Of a DNA stretch of 64,000 bases, positions 54,786 to 63,792 are shown in pieces. The position numbers and the translations under genes are program-made. Position 1 is the stretch's first letter; each line of letters begins with the position of its first letter. The stretch lies in contig NZ_CP080647.1 of NCBI RefSeq assembly GCF_019599145.1, forward strand, positions 5,394,001 through 5,458,000, in the 5' to 3' direction. The stretch is from Streptomyces akebiae (GTDB lineage: Bacteria; Actinomycetota; Actinomycetes; Streptomycetales; Streptomycetaceae). The notes beneath the pieces are model-generated. The model had not been told where the DNA came from and ran no database searches. It was given only the letters and a program-made list of their open reading frames with translations.

Positions 54786-56219
54786 TCAAGCCACCGTCGA
54801 CTCGGAGGAGCCGTACCCGTCGACCTCGCTCAGTTGCTGTTCGACGAACGCGGCGGCCCGCTCCTCCGCCTCCAGCTCGGCGGCGTGCAGGGCGTCGTCG
54901 TCCAGCAGGTGGTCGACGGAGGATTCGGTCATCGCGCGGTCGGTGAAGACGAGGGGGCGTTCGGTCTCGGTGATGAGGTGTTTGACCACCTGCACGTTGC
55001 CGTTGACGTCCCAGACGGCGATGCCGGGGGTGAGGGTGGGGATGATCTCCACCGCCCAGCGGGGCAGGCCCAGGACGCGGCCCGTGGCCCGGGCCTCGTC
55101 CGCTTTCTGGGCGTAGATCGTTCTGGTGGACGCCATCTTCAGGATGGCCGCGGCCTCCTTGGCGGCCGCGCCGTCGATGACGTCCGACAGGTGGTGGACG
55201 ACCGCGACGAAGGACAGACCGAGTCGGCGGCCGAACTTCAGCAGGCGCTGAAAGAGCTGCGCGACGAAGGGGCTGTTGATGATGTGCCAGGCCTCCTCGA
55301 CCAGGAAGATGCGCTTCTTCCGGTCGGGGCGGATCCAGGTGTGCTCCAGCCACACGCCGACGATCGCCATGAGGATGGGCATGGCGATGGAGTTGCGGTC
55401 GATGTGGGACAGGTCGAAGACGATGAGGGGCGCGTCGAGGTCGATGCCGACGGTGGTGGGGCCGTCGAACATGCCGCGCAGGTCACCGTCGACCAGGCGG
55501 TCCAGGACCAGCGCGACGTCCAGGCCCCAGGCCCGTACGTCGTCTATGGCGACGTTCATCGCCTCGGCGGACTCCGGCTCGGGGTGACGGAGCTGCTCGA
55601 CGATGTCGGTGAGGACCGGCTGACGTTCGACGATCGTCTCGTTGACGTAGGCGTGCGCGACCTTGAGGGCGAAGCCGGAGCGTTCGTCCAGACCGTGGCC
55701 CATCGCGACCTCGATGATCGTCCGGAGCAGCGCGAGCTGGCCCGTCGTGGTGATCGAGGGGTCGAGGGGGTTGAGGCGGATGCCCATGTCGAGGGCGGCG
55801 GTCGGGTCCAGGCGGATGGGAGTTATTCCCAGCTCTTCCGCGATGAGGTTCCATTCGCCGACGCCGTCCTCGCCCTGGGCGTCGAGCACGACGACCTGGC
55901 GGTCGCGGAAGCGCAGCTGCCGCAGGACGTACGTCTTCTCCAGGGCCGACTTGCCGTTGCCGGACTCGCCGAGGACGAGCCAGTGCGGGGCGGGGAGCTG
56001 CTGGCCGTAGAGCTGGAAGGGGTCGTAGATGTAGCCCTTCCCGGAGTAGACCTCGCGGCCGATGATCACGCCGGAGTCGCCGAGGCCGGGGGCCGCGGTC
56101 GGGAGGTAGACCGCCTGGGCCTGTCCGGTGGAGGTGCGGACCGGGAGGCGGGTCGTCTCGACCTTGCCGAAGAGGAAGGACGTGAAGGCGTCGGTGAGGG
56201 CGGAGATCGGGTCCCTCAT
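54786..56219 (-). CDS. cmdB: VirB4/TraE-like ATPase (CmdB)
   Basis: A 477-residue cytosolic ATPase. Walker A GESGNGKS is at residues 84-91. Motif B-like RIFLVEEAWHIINSPF and the following FGRRLGLSFVAVVHHLSDVI are VirB4/TraC hallmarks. It is shorter than conjugative VirB4 (about 800 residues) because the N-terminal domain is reduced. The start has GGAGGTG 8 nt upstream. It would power a type IV-secretion-like membrane complex with the neighbouring genes. The S. coelicolor counterpart (SCO4127, cmdB) is reported to affect differentiation and antibiotic production (memory). Confidence 0.85.
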   Translation of the reverse strand: MRDPISALTDAFTSFLFGKVETTRLPVRTSTGQAQAVYLPTAAPGLGDSGVIIGREVYSGKGYIYDPFQLYGQQLPAPHWLVLGESGNGKSALEKTYVLRQLRFRDRQVVVLDAQGEDGVGEWNLIAEELGITPIRLDPTAALDMGIRLNPLDPSITTTGQLALLRTIIEVAMGHGLDERSGFALKVAHAYVNETIVERQPVLTDIVEQLRHPEPESAEAMNVAIDDVRAWGLDVALVLDRLVDGDLRGMFDGPTTVGIDLDAPLIVFDLSHIDRNSIAMPILMAIVGVWLEHTWIRPDRKKRIFLVEEAWHIINSPFVAQLFQRLLKFGRRLGLSFVAVVHHLSDVIDGAAAKEAAAILKMASTRTIYAQKADEARATGRVLGLPRWAVEIIPTLTPGIAVWDVNGNVQVVKHLITETERPLVFTDRAMTESSVDHLLDDDALHAAELEAEERAAAFVEQQLSEVDGYGSSESTVA

Positions 56220-56273
56220 CAGCGCTTCACCTCCAGGTGCGGTTGGATCGGATGGTCCCGCATCGCGATGGCC

Positions 56274-57833
56274 CTACCTTCGGATTCCGGTGGCGAACGG
56301 GAGCGTGTTGACGAAGGCCCGGTGGTGCTCGCGGTCGCACCACTCCAGCTTGAGGTACGACTTGCCGGCCGAGGCCCTTATCGTCCGCTTGTCGCGGGCC
56401 AGTGCCTCCGGTGAGCGGGAGGAGACGGTGATGTACCCGACGAGGTTGACGCCTGCGGCGCCGCTCGCGAGGTCCTCGCCGCGTTGGTCGAGGCGGGAGT
56501 GGGAGGCCACGTCACGCGGGTCGACGGTGCGGTTCATCTTGGCGGCGCGGGACGCCTCCGCCTCGTCGTTGGTCTTCTCGGTCAGCATGCGTTCGATGGC
56601 GACCTCGGTGGGTTCGAGGTCCATCGTGACGGCGACGGTGCGGATGACGTCCGGGGTGTGGACCAGGAGGGGCGCCAGGAAGTTGACGCCGACCGGGGTC
56701 ATCGGCCACTCCTTCACCCAGGCCGTGGCGTGGCACCAGGGGGCGCGGGTGGAGGATTCGCGGGTCTTGGCCTGGAGGTAGTCCGGCTCCATCGCGTCCA
56801 GTTCGGCCGGCCAGGCGTTGCGCTTGGTCATGGCCTGGATGTGGTCGATGGGGTGGTCCGGGTCGTACATGGAGTGGATGAGGGAGGCGAGGCGGCCCTG
56901 GCCGAGGGGCTGCCGTACGCGGATGTCGGCCTCCTGGAGGCGCGAGCAGATGTCCGTCAGCTCGCGGGCCATGACGACGGCGAGGCCGGCGTCCTTGTCG
57001 AGCTTGCGGCCCTGGGGGCGGGCGGCGCGGGCCATGGCGTGGCCCTCGGCGGCCAGTTCGCGGGTGTAGTGCATGCACGCGACGAGGTAGGCGCGGTGCT
57101 GCTCGCTGCTGGTGGAGACCATGGACTGCAGTTGGTCGTACGACTGCTGGAGCCAACCGGGGGCGCGGTCGTCGCCGCGCTGGGCGACGTCCTTGGCGTG
57201 GGCGTCCGGGTCGGCGGGCAGCGTGCGGGCGAGCATCTGGAGGCGGGTGACGAAGCCGTCGCCGTTGGCCACGTGCTTGAGGAGGGTGCCGAAGCGGTCG
57301 ACGAGGGCTTCCTGGTCCTCGGAGTCGCGCAGGCCGACGCCGGGGCCCTCGATCTCGATGGCGGCGGTGACGGTCCGGCGGTCGGCGTGCAGCAGTACGG
57401 CGATCTCGTCGGGGCCGAAGGGCGCGGCGAGCCAGGTGATGCGGCCGATGCCGGGCGGGGGGCCGACCTCGACCTCACGGCCGTCGAGGCGGGTGCCAGC
57501 CTCCATGTTGGCGGAACGGTACGTCGTGCCCCTGCGCAGGCTGCGCTTGTAACTGCGGTTGATCTCGAACCACTTGTAGAAGGTCCGGCGCTTGTACGGC
57601 ACGTACACCGCGGCCAGCGCCAGCATCGGGAAGCCCGTCAGCAGGGCGATGCGCGGGACGAGCACCGGGACGAGAAGGCCGCACATCATGCCGAGGAACG
57701 CGCCCGCGATGATCAACGCGATCTCGCCGGACTCGCGGTTCCGGCCGATGATCGCGTTCGGCCGGGCGCGGCCGATCAGATAGGTACGGCGGGGCGTGAT
57801 CGGATGGGACAGGTGGTGGGACTCGGTCGTCAA
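56274..57833 (-). CDS. cmdC: SCO6880/PrgI-like membrane protein (CmdC position)
   Basis: A 519-residue protein with two close membrane segments (IALIIAGAFLGMMCGLLVPV and LLTGFPMLALAAVYV, about 38-80) followed by a large cytosolic domain (about 430 residues) with no Walker A. It matches the type called SCO6880 family in actinobacteria, with a PrgI/TcpE-like N-terminus and a VirB4-N-like soluble part. Together with CmdB it may make up a split VirB4. Its ATG is preceded by GGAGGTG within the upstream gene, whose stop it overlaps (ATGA at 57830-57833). Confidence 0.75.
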   Translation of the reverse strand: MTTESHHLSHPITPRRTYLIGRARPNAIIGRNRESGEIALIIAGAFLGMMCGLLVPVLVPRIALLTGFPMLALAAVYVPYKRRTFYKWFEINRSYKRSLRRGTTYRSANMEAGTRLDGREVEVGPPPGIGRITWLAAPFGPDEIAVLLHADRRTVTAAIEIEGPGVGLRDSEDQEALVDRFGTLLKHVANGDGFVTRLQMLARTLPADPDAHAKDVAQRGDDRAPGWLQQSYDQLQSMVSTSSEQHRAYLVACMHYTRELAAEGHAMARAARPQGRKLDKDAGLAVVMARELTDICSRLQEADIRVRQPLGQGRLASLIHSMYDPDHPIDHIQAMTKRNAWPAELDAMEPDYLQAKTRESSTRAPWCHATAWVKEWPMTPVGVNFLAPLLVHTPDVIRTVAVTMDLEPTEVAIERMLTEKTNDEAEASRAAKMNRTVDPRDVASHSRLDQRGEDLASGAAGVNLVGYITVSSRSPEALARDKRTIRASAGKSYLKLEWCDREHHRAFVNTLPFATGIRR

Positions 57834-59161
57834 CGCCCTTCACCTCCGGTGCGGTTGCTGTTGCGGGTGTTGCCGGCGTGGGGGGTGTTGACCGGGCTCG
57901 TGCGGGGCGGGGGTGCGGCGGAGGGGACAGTTCCGCCGCTGCCGCTCGCGCTGCGCGAGCTGTGGGCGGCCACGCCGCCGGATGCGGGGTTGGACGGGCG
58001 GGGGGTGCTGCTTCCGCCGCCCGAGCCGTTGTTGTCGGCCCGGGAGCTGTGGGTCTTGATGCCCTGGGCGACGAGGGTGGCGGGGGAACTGATCACGGCG
58101 GCGGCCTTGCCTTCGGCGCCGCGCATGATGCGGTTGTTGCGGGAGTTGGCGATCTCGTCGCCGAAGCCCGGGACGAAGCGGTAGATCATCGCCGAGGCGA
58201 AGATGGCGAGCAGGATGATGGCGAGGCCGGAGACGACGGCGGCGAGGGAGTCGGGGCCGTCCTCGGTGGTCAGGGCGCCGGCGAGGCCGAGCACGATGAC
58301 GATGACGGGCTTGACCAGGATGATCGCGATCATGATGCCCGCCCAGCGGCGGACGTGGCCCCACAGGTCCTTGTCGACGAGGCCGGCGTACACGACGACG
58401 CCGAGGAGGGCGCCGACGTAGAGGAGGACGGCCCTCAGGTACAGCTCCAGGTACAGCACGCCGGCGGCGACGATGGAGACCAGCGACACCAGGATCAGCA
58501 TGATGGGGCCGCCGCCGATGTCGTTGCCCTTCTTCAGGGCCTCGGAGAACGTCCCGAAGAACGTGTCCGTCTGGTTGCCGGTCGTCCGGGCGATGATGTC
58601 GCTGACGCCGTCGGTGGCCGAGACGATGGTGTAGAGGATCAGGGGCGTGAAGGCCGACGCGAGCACGGTCAGCCAGAGGAAGCCGATGGCCTCCGAGATC
58701 GCCGTCGTGAACGGCACGCCGCGGACGGCCCGCTTCGTGACGGCGAGGAGCCACAGCACGAGCGTGAGGATTGCGGAGGCCGCGAAGACGACCGCGTAGT
58801 GCTTCAGGAACGTCATGTTCGTGAAGTCGACGTCGGCGGTCTCGTTGACGGCTTCGGAGAGCTTGTCGACGGTCCAGGAGGCGGCGTCTGCGCAGCCTTG
58901 GGCTAGGGAGGAGAGGGGGTCGAGGGTGGTGGTGAGGTCGTTGGGGGTACTGCCCGAACCGCCGCCGCCGCCACCGCCGTTGTCGCTCTCGCAGTACTCC
59001 CTGGCTGCTCCGGAGAGCAGCGAGCAGGAGTCGCCACTGGGCGAGGGAGAGGGTGATGGTGTGGGTGCGGCGACTGCACGCGTCGCCAGCAGGACGACTG
59101 CGGCCTGTACGGCTGCGAAGGCTGTGGCGACCTTGAGTACGCGGTGTGGCCTACCGGGCAT
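57830..59161 (-). CDS. cmdD: TrbL/VirB6-like polytopic membrane protein (CmdD position)
   Basis: A 443-residue protein with an N-terminal signal-like segment (VLKVATAFAAVQAAVVLLAT), a Ser/Gly-rich extracytoplasmic stretch, and five to seven membrane segments (HYAVVFAASAILTLVLWLLA, FLWLTVLASAFTPLILYTIV, ILVSLVSIVAAGVLYLELYL, WAGIMIAIILVKPVIVIVLG, VVSGLAIILLAIFASAMIYR). The C-terminal tail is Ser/Gly/Asn-rich. This is the layout of the TrbL/VirB6 channel family. It overlaps its neighbours by 4 and 11 nt. Confidence 0.75.
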   Translation of the reverse strand: MPGRPHRVLKVATAFAAVQAAVVLLATRAVAAPTPSPSPSPSGDSCSLLSGAAREYCESDNGGGGGGGSGSTPNDLTTTLDPLSSLAQGCADAASWTVDKLSEAVNETADVDFTNMTFLKHYAVVFAASAILTLVLWLLAVTKRAVRGVPFTTAISEAIGFLWLTVLASAFTPLILYTIVSATDGVSDIIARTTGNQTDTFFGTFSEALKKGNDIGGGPIMLILVSLVSIVAAGVLYLELYLRAVLLYVGALLGVVVYAGLVDKDLWGHVRRWAGIMIAIILVKPVIVIVLGLAGALTTEDGPDSLAAVVSGLAIILLAIFASAMIYRFVPGFGDEIANSRNNRIMRGAEGKAAAVISSPATLVAQGIKTHSSRADNNGSGGGSSTPRPSNPASGGVAAHSSRSASGSGGTVPSAAPPPRTSPVNTPHAGNTRNSNRTGGEGR

Positions 59162-60017
59162 AGGTGAACCCTCCGTACTCCTCGACGGCCTTCGAGATCT
59201 CGTCGGACGTTGAGACCTTGTTGTCGCCGTTGACCGGCGCGGGGCCTTCCTTCTGCGCGAAGCTGTCGACCTTCCAGTCGTCGTTCTCCCAGCGCAGTCG
59301 GAGGGACATGGTGAACCAGTCGCTGGTGACCGGGGTGGTCGTGTCCTCCGACGCCATGCCGAATACGCCTGTACACCAGACCTCTACAGTCGCGGTGCTG
59401 TCCGAGTAGCTCGTGGTCGTGGTGCCGACTGGCATGGTGCGTGAGACGTATGTGCTGCCGGACGGTGCGTTGCCGTCATCGTCCAGTCCGACCTTGTTCA
59501 AGAAGTCCGTGTCGTACACCGTGTTCAGGCGGTCTTCCAGCTCGGCCGACTTGTCGGCGGTGAAGACTTGCCGCACGATCTCGCTCCGTCGTACGGGTTT
59601 GAGGATGTCGGCCGAGACCAGCACCACCGAGTAGTTGGCCGCCGCCGATTCGGCGCCCTGCTGGTCGTGGGCGAAGCCGGAGGGAATGTCGCCGGTCTTC
59701 GTCGTGACCGGTCGCTCCCCCGAAGCCGCGGTCGGTGCCGTTTCCGCTTTGTCGCCCCCTGAGCCCGCATCCGTGTCGGATCCCCCACCCCCCCGGTTCG
59801 CGAAGGCGATCGCGGCGATGAGGAGGACGACTACTCCGACGATGGTGACGAGGCTTCTGGAGGAGGAGCGGGGGCGGCGGGGGGCGCCGCCGTAGGGGTC
59901 GTCGCCGCCCTCGGGGAGGCGGGTCCGGGTCTGGCCGGTGCCCGCGTACCCCCCGTACGCCCCGTCGTCCCCGGAGCGCGAGGGCTCGCGGTAGCCGTGC
60001 TCGTCGCCGAGACTCAT
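59151..60017 (-). CDS. cmdE: TcpC/VirB8-like membrane protein (CmdE position)
   Basis: A 288-residue protein: a cytosolic Gly/Arg-rich N-terminus, one membrane segment (RSLVTIVGVVVLLIAAIAFA, about 53-72), then an extracytoplasmic NTF2-like domain (AAANYSVVLVSADILKPVRR, EIVRQVFTADKSAELEDRL, DSTATVEVWCTGVFGMASED, WFTMSLRLRWENDDWKVDSF). This bitopic layout is that of VirB8/TcpC scaffold proteins. It overlaps the next gene of the operon by 11 nt. Upstream, a 206-bp gap separates it from the small pilin-like gene, so a second promoter is possible. Confidence 0.75.
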   Translation of the reverse strand: MSLGDEHGYREPSRSGDDGAYGGYAGTGQTRTRLPEGGDDPYGGAPRRPRSSSRSLVTIVGVVVLLIAAIAFANRGGGGSDTDAGSGGDKAETAPTAASGERPVTTKTGDIPSGFAHDQQGAESAAANYSVVLVSADILKPVRRSEIVRQVFTADKSAELEDRLNTVYDTDFLNKVGLDDDGNAPSGSTYVSRTMPVGTTTTSYSDSTATVEVWCTGVFGMASEDTTTPVTSDWFTMSLRLRWENDDWKVDSFAQKEGPAPVNGDNKVSTSDEISKAVEEYGGFTYAR

Positions 60018-60223
60018 GCCGCGGTCGCCCCTTCAACTTCGACGTCGTACCGAAAGGCGTAGCAGTACGACGGTAGCCGCGCTGGTTCCCGCGCGGGCGC
60101 GGTGTGGAGACTCGACATCAGGGAAACGCAACCTCAGCCGGTGGGCACGACGGACGGGTGGGGTGGGAGGGGAACCGGGCGAGGCCGGTGGCCCGGCCGG
60201 GGCGGGTGCCGGCGGTGGCCGGG

Positions 60224-60541
60224 CTACACGGCCATGCCGTACACGATGGTGAAGAGCGTGCCCAGTGAGCCGATGATGAAGACGCCGGTGAGGCCGGCGA
60301 TGATGAGGCCCTTGCCCTGTTCGGCGCTGAAGGTGTCGCGGAGGGCGGTCGCGCCGATGCGCTGTTTGGCCGCACCCCAGATCGCGATGCCGAGGCAGAG
60401 GAGGATGGCGACCGCCATCACGACCTCGATCATCACGCGTGCCTCGTTGCCCAGGTCGCCGAAAGGCCCCCAGTCAGGGGCGATTCCGCCGATGATGGTG
60501 GTGATGTCGCCCTTGTCGGCCGCAACGAACATGTAAGTCAC
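60224..60541 (-). CDS. cmdF: Small two-helix membrane protein, VirB2/TrbC-like (CmdF position)
   Basis: A 105-residue protein with two membrane segments (VMIEVVMAVAILLCLGIAIW and LIIAGLTGVFIIGSLGTLFT) joined by a short basic loop (GAAKQRIGATALRDTFSAEQ), the shape of VirB2/TrbC-type pilin-like subunits. GTG start at 60541, with an in-frame ATG three codons later. It is the first gene of the minus-strand operon. Confidence 0.75.
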   Translation of the reverse strand: MTYMFVAADKGDITTIIGGIAPDWGPFGDLGNEARVMIEVVMAVAILLCLGIAIWGAAKQRIGATALRDTFSAEQGKGLIIAGLTGVFIIGSLGTLFTIVYGMAV

Positions 60542-61158
60542 CGCCCCTAGTGGGTAGTTCTGCTGTCTCTGCTTATGTCTCTGCTTGTCGTGCGACGCGT
60601 ACGCCTCGGCGTCCGCTCCGCACGCCTCCGCGCGGGTGCGCAGAGGTCGGGCCCATTCTCGCCGACAATGACGCTGTCGTATGTCGACTTGGCGTCATTG
60701 ATTGGCGGGTTTCGTACGGATCCCTTGCCGCCGACCCGCGCGGGCCCCTAACGGGGGGCGCGGAACGGTAAACGAAGGGTCGTATCGTCACTCTGTGTAT
60801 CACGGCAGGTCACGCCGGGCAATGAGGATCAAGCGGAACCTGTGGTGTGGTTCCGTCGTTATTCCCCTTCTGTGACCTCAGGGGGCTGGGTCTGTCCCGC
60901 TTCTGACGGGATGTCGGCCCTGTCTCGTCGCTGTTGCGGTGTTCTCCGTGGGTTCGAGTGTGCCTGATCTGGACGTAAGGGTCGCGTGTGGGGCCCGGAT
61001 GCCCTCCGGGGGGCGAGCTTTGGCCAGAAGTGCATGGGATCGCGATCGCAATTTTGGTACAAATGATCGACTGGGTTGCCTTGTGTCCAAGCGTCAGACA
61101 TGCGGGCCGGGTGCCGAGTTGAGGGAACGTATCTGCGAGGGCGTCCACGGGGGTAGGC
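60542..61158. other. Divergent region between cmd operon and the nuclease toxin
   Basis: About 617 bp without a convincing gene. AATGACGC (60667-60674) and GCGTCATT (60692-60699) form an inverted repeat with a 17-bp spacer. The sequence 60800-60900 is mixed, with TTCCGTCGTTATTCCCCTTC. GGGGG at about 61149 is the ribosome binding site of the toxin gene. Promoters for both divergent transcripts must lie here, but none matches consensus clearly. Confidence 0.4.
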
Positions 61159-63792
61159 GTGAGCGAGGACAGGCCCGTTGTCTCGGCCGAGATACCGGAG
61201 TTCACAGGAAATCTGGAGCAACTGGAGACGGACGCCGGGGACATCGCGTTCGACGGGATGGCGATCGGCGCCGCGGGTCTGCTGATCGACGCCAACTTCA
61301 ACCTGCTGGAACCTTTCTACAAGGCCCCGGAGGCCGACCAGCTCTTCGCGACGACCGCGCCTGTCGCGGCGGCCGGCCACGACCTGCAGACCGAGCTGGG
61401 CACGGTCTCCAAGGCGCTGCTCGACTACGCGGCCGAGGTCCGGCCCCTGGTCGACCGGCTCAACTCGCTCCGCGCGGAGGCGGCGGCGTTCGAACGGCGC
61501 GTCGCGGACGACGACGACTGGGTCGCCGACGGCGACCTCATCGACGAGAACACGGCCCGCCGCAACGCGGTGAACGCGGCCTGGACCGCCTTCCAGGCGG
61601 CCGAGCGGGCCTGCTACAACAAGATCGTCGCGCTGGTCGGCGGCGAGCCGCTCGCCGTCGGCGACGGGTCGGACAAAGAGAACACCTACGGCTACCGCGC
61701 CGAGGACCTGAACAACGCCGGCGGTCTGCCGTGGGGGGACGTCGTCGAGGAGTCCAACCCCTGGTACTACTTCCACGAGCACGCCTGGGACTTCACGGTC
61801 GGCTTCGTCGTGGACGGCGTGTGGGGCACGATCAAGGGCCTCGGCACCCTGGTCGGCTTCAACGGCTGGGACGCGGCGGGCCAGGCCTGGGTCGGCCTCG
61901 GCAAGCTCGCGACCGGCATCCTGATCACGGGAACGCCGCTCGGTGCCGCGTACTGGCTGACCCCGGCCGACAAGCTCCCCTCCTGGCTGCGCGACTCCCG
62001 TACGGCGGTCGTGGAGACCGGGAAGGCGCTGATCGCGTACGACGAGTGGGGGAAGAACCCCTCGCGGGCGGCGGGCGCGGTGACGTTCAACGTCCTGACG
62101 ACGGTTTTCACGGGTGGGGCGGGCGGAGCGGTCGCGGCGACCGGCAAGGCCGGTGCGATCGCGAAGGCCATCTCCTTCGCGGGCAAGGCGGGGCGGATCG
62201 TCGACCCGATGACGTACATCGCCAAGGGCATCGGCGGGACGGCCGTCAAGATCAGTGACGTCATGGCCGGGCTGCGGGGGATCACGAACGGCACGCACAT
62301 CAGGCTGGGCGAAGGCACGTATCAGATAGCCGATCCCCCGAACATCGCCGACGACCTCCCGGCCCGCCTCACCCCCGAGAACTCCGTTCGCATGACGACC
62401 CCCGAGGGGGAGGTCGTCTACCTCGACACCACGACGCAGGTCGTGCACAACGCGGACGGGACCGTACGGGAGTCCCTGGACGCCATCCGGCATGAGCGGA
62501 CGGCGGAGCAGCGGGCGGACCAGCAGGGAGGGGAGACCGGGACACCGAGGACTGTCAACGATCACGAACTGGTGGGCGCCGGGACGGGAACGCGCGCTGG
62601 GGACACCGCGGCGGTGGGAGGCCGCGGGGGTGACTCGGCGGCTGTCGGTGGGCGTGGGGGCGACCATCCGGCCGGTTCCGGGGGGCGTACTGACGGGGGC
62701 CCGCCGGTGGGCCGAGGGGGTTCGGGTGGCTCCGGTGGCGGTGGACTGGAAGATCTCGGACGGACCGGTGACGACGGGCAGGGTGACGGGGGGCGTGCCG
62801 GGGACGACGTGTCGGGGGACGGAGCGGACGGGACGACGCGGCCGGACGGCGACGGTACGGGTGGGCACACCGCGGGTGAGCGGCCAAGCTTCATGCGGGA
62901 GGGTGGCAATCCCTATGGGCCGCGCGGGTCGCTCACGAGGGAGCAGATCGAGGAGATTCAGGTCTGGCGGGCGAACAACGAACCCGGATATCGCGAGCAT
63001 TATTACCGAAAAGACGGCACACGCAGGAGTCTGGAGCTTTACGACGAGAGCGGCCAGACGCCGCCTCAGCTGACACGGGTGTCGGAGGGTTCCCCGTGGG
63101 TCCGGGCCAAGGACGTTCCCGCGCCGCCCAAGCCGCATTTTCTCGACGACGATTACATCAGCGTGGGCGCGGACACCGTGTCCAGCAGTGCCAGGCTTCG
63201 ACTGCTGGAGGAGAGTGCGCGGACCCGCCACCTTGCCATCCGGTGGGACAACCTCATGTTGGAGTGGAAGGCGGACACCGGCCGGGCCCACCAGGTCCAG
63301 CAGACTCATGAATCGGCCGGGCTTTGGGGCGAGGCCAAGGGGGCGTACAAGGAATCCCACACGGCGATGGGCGACGCGGCCGAGGCGTTGGGCGAGAACG
63401 CCGCCAGGCATCACTACATCGCCGAGCGCTACCCCGACTTCACGGACGAGCCTCTTCTCGGGCCGAAGAGCGGCAACGACCAGTTCGACCAGGTGTGGAC
63501 ACACGAGGACGGACGGGTCGTCGTCATCGAGGCCAAGAGCAGTCCGAGAACGGATTTCGGCAGGCGCACACTTCCGAATGGAAAGCAGGTCTCCCAGGGA
63601 AGCAGGGAGTACTTCTACGACATTCTGGAGGCGATGAAGAGGCGAGGGGAATTCGAGTTGGTGGACGCCATTGAAAGGGCCATCGAGAACAAGCAGCTGG
63701 AATACACGGCCGTCAAGGGTGAGAAAAACGCGGGGACCTACACTGGTTACCAGTACCGTCGGTTCGACATCAGCAAGGGGACGCTTCCGTGA
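61159..63792 (+). CDS. Polymorphic toxin: T7SS-like N-terminus and PD-(D/E)xK nuclease tip
   Basis: An 877-residue protein. The helical N-terminus (about 1-170; FYKAPEADQLFATTAPVAAA, LLDYAAEVRPLVDRLNSLRA) resembles the WXG/LXG-type export region of type VII-secreted toxins. A hydrophobic middle (about 205-400; WDFTVGFVVDGVWGTIKGLG) is shared by Streptomyces polymorphic toxins. A Gly/Asp-rich linker (about 465-575) leads to the C-terminal domain with FDQVW (Asp777) and VVVIEAKSS (Glu791, Lys793), the D...ExK core of a restriction-endonuclease-fold toxin, then GKQVSQGSREYFYDIL. It would cut nucleic acid in target cells. GTG start at 61159 with GGGGG upstream. Its stop overlaps the next start. 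Confidence 0.85.
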   Translation: MSEDRPVVSAEIPEFTGNLEQLETDAGDIAFDGMAIGAAGLLIDANFNLLEPFYKAPEADQLFATTAPVAAAGHDLQTELGTVSKALLDYAAEVRPLVDRLNSLRAEAAAFERRVADDDDWVADGDLIDENTARRNAVNAAWTAFQAAERACYNKIVALVGGEPLAVGDGSDKENTYGYRAEDLNNAGGLPWGDVVEESNPWYYFHEHAWDFTVGFVVDGVWGTIKGLGTLVGFNGWDAAGQAWVGLGKLATGILITGTPLGAAYWLTPADKLPSWLRDSRTAVVETGKALIAYDEWGKNPSRAAGAVTFNVLTTVFTGGAGGAVAATGKAGAIAKAISFAGKAGRIVDPMTYIAKGIGGTAVKISDVMAGLRGITNGTHIRLGEGTYQIADPPNIADDLPARLTPENSVRMTTPEGEVVYLDTTTQVVHNADGTVRESLDAIRHERTAEQRADQQGGETGTPRTVNDHELVGAGTGTRAGDTAAVGGRGGDSAAVGGRGGDHPAGSGGRTDGGPPVGRGGSGGSGGGGLEDLGRTGDDGQGDGGRAGDDVSGDGADGTTRPDGDGTGGHTAGERPSFMREGGNPYGPRGSLTREQIEEIQVWRANNEPGYREHYYRKDGTRRSLELYDESGQTPPQLTRVSEGSPWVRAKDVPAPPKPHFLDDDYISVGADTVSSSARLRLLEESARTRHLAIRWDNLMLEWKADTGRAHQVQQTHESAGLWGEAKGAYKESHTAMGDAAEALGENAARHHYIAERYPDFTDEPLLGPKSGNDQFDQVWTHEDGRVVVIEAKSSPRTDFGRRTLPNGKQVSQGSREYFYDILEAMKRRGEFELVDAIERAIENKQLEYTAVKGEKNAGTYTGYQYRRFDISKGTLP

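Noticed and set aside
60859..63504. 881-codon minus-strand frame opposite the nuclease toxin
   Set aside because: Antisense shadow; begins and ends without signals, whereas the plus strand has the toxin domain motifs.
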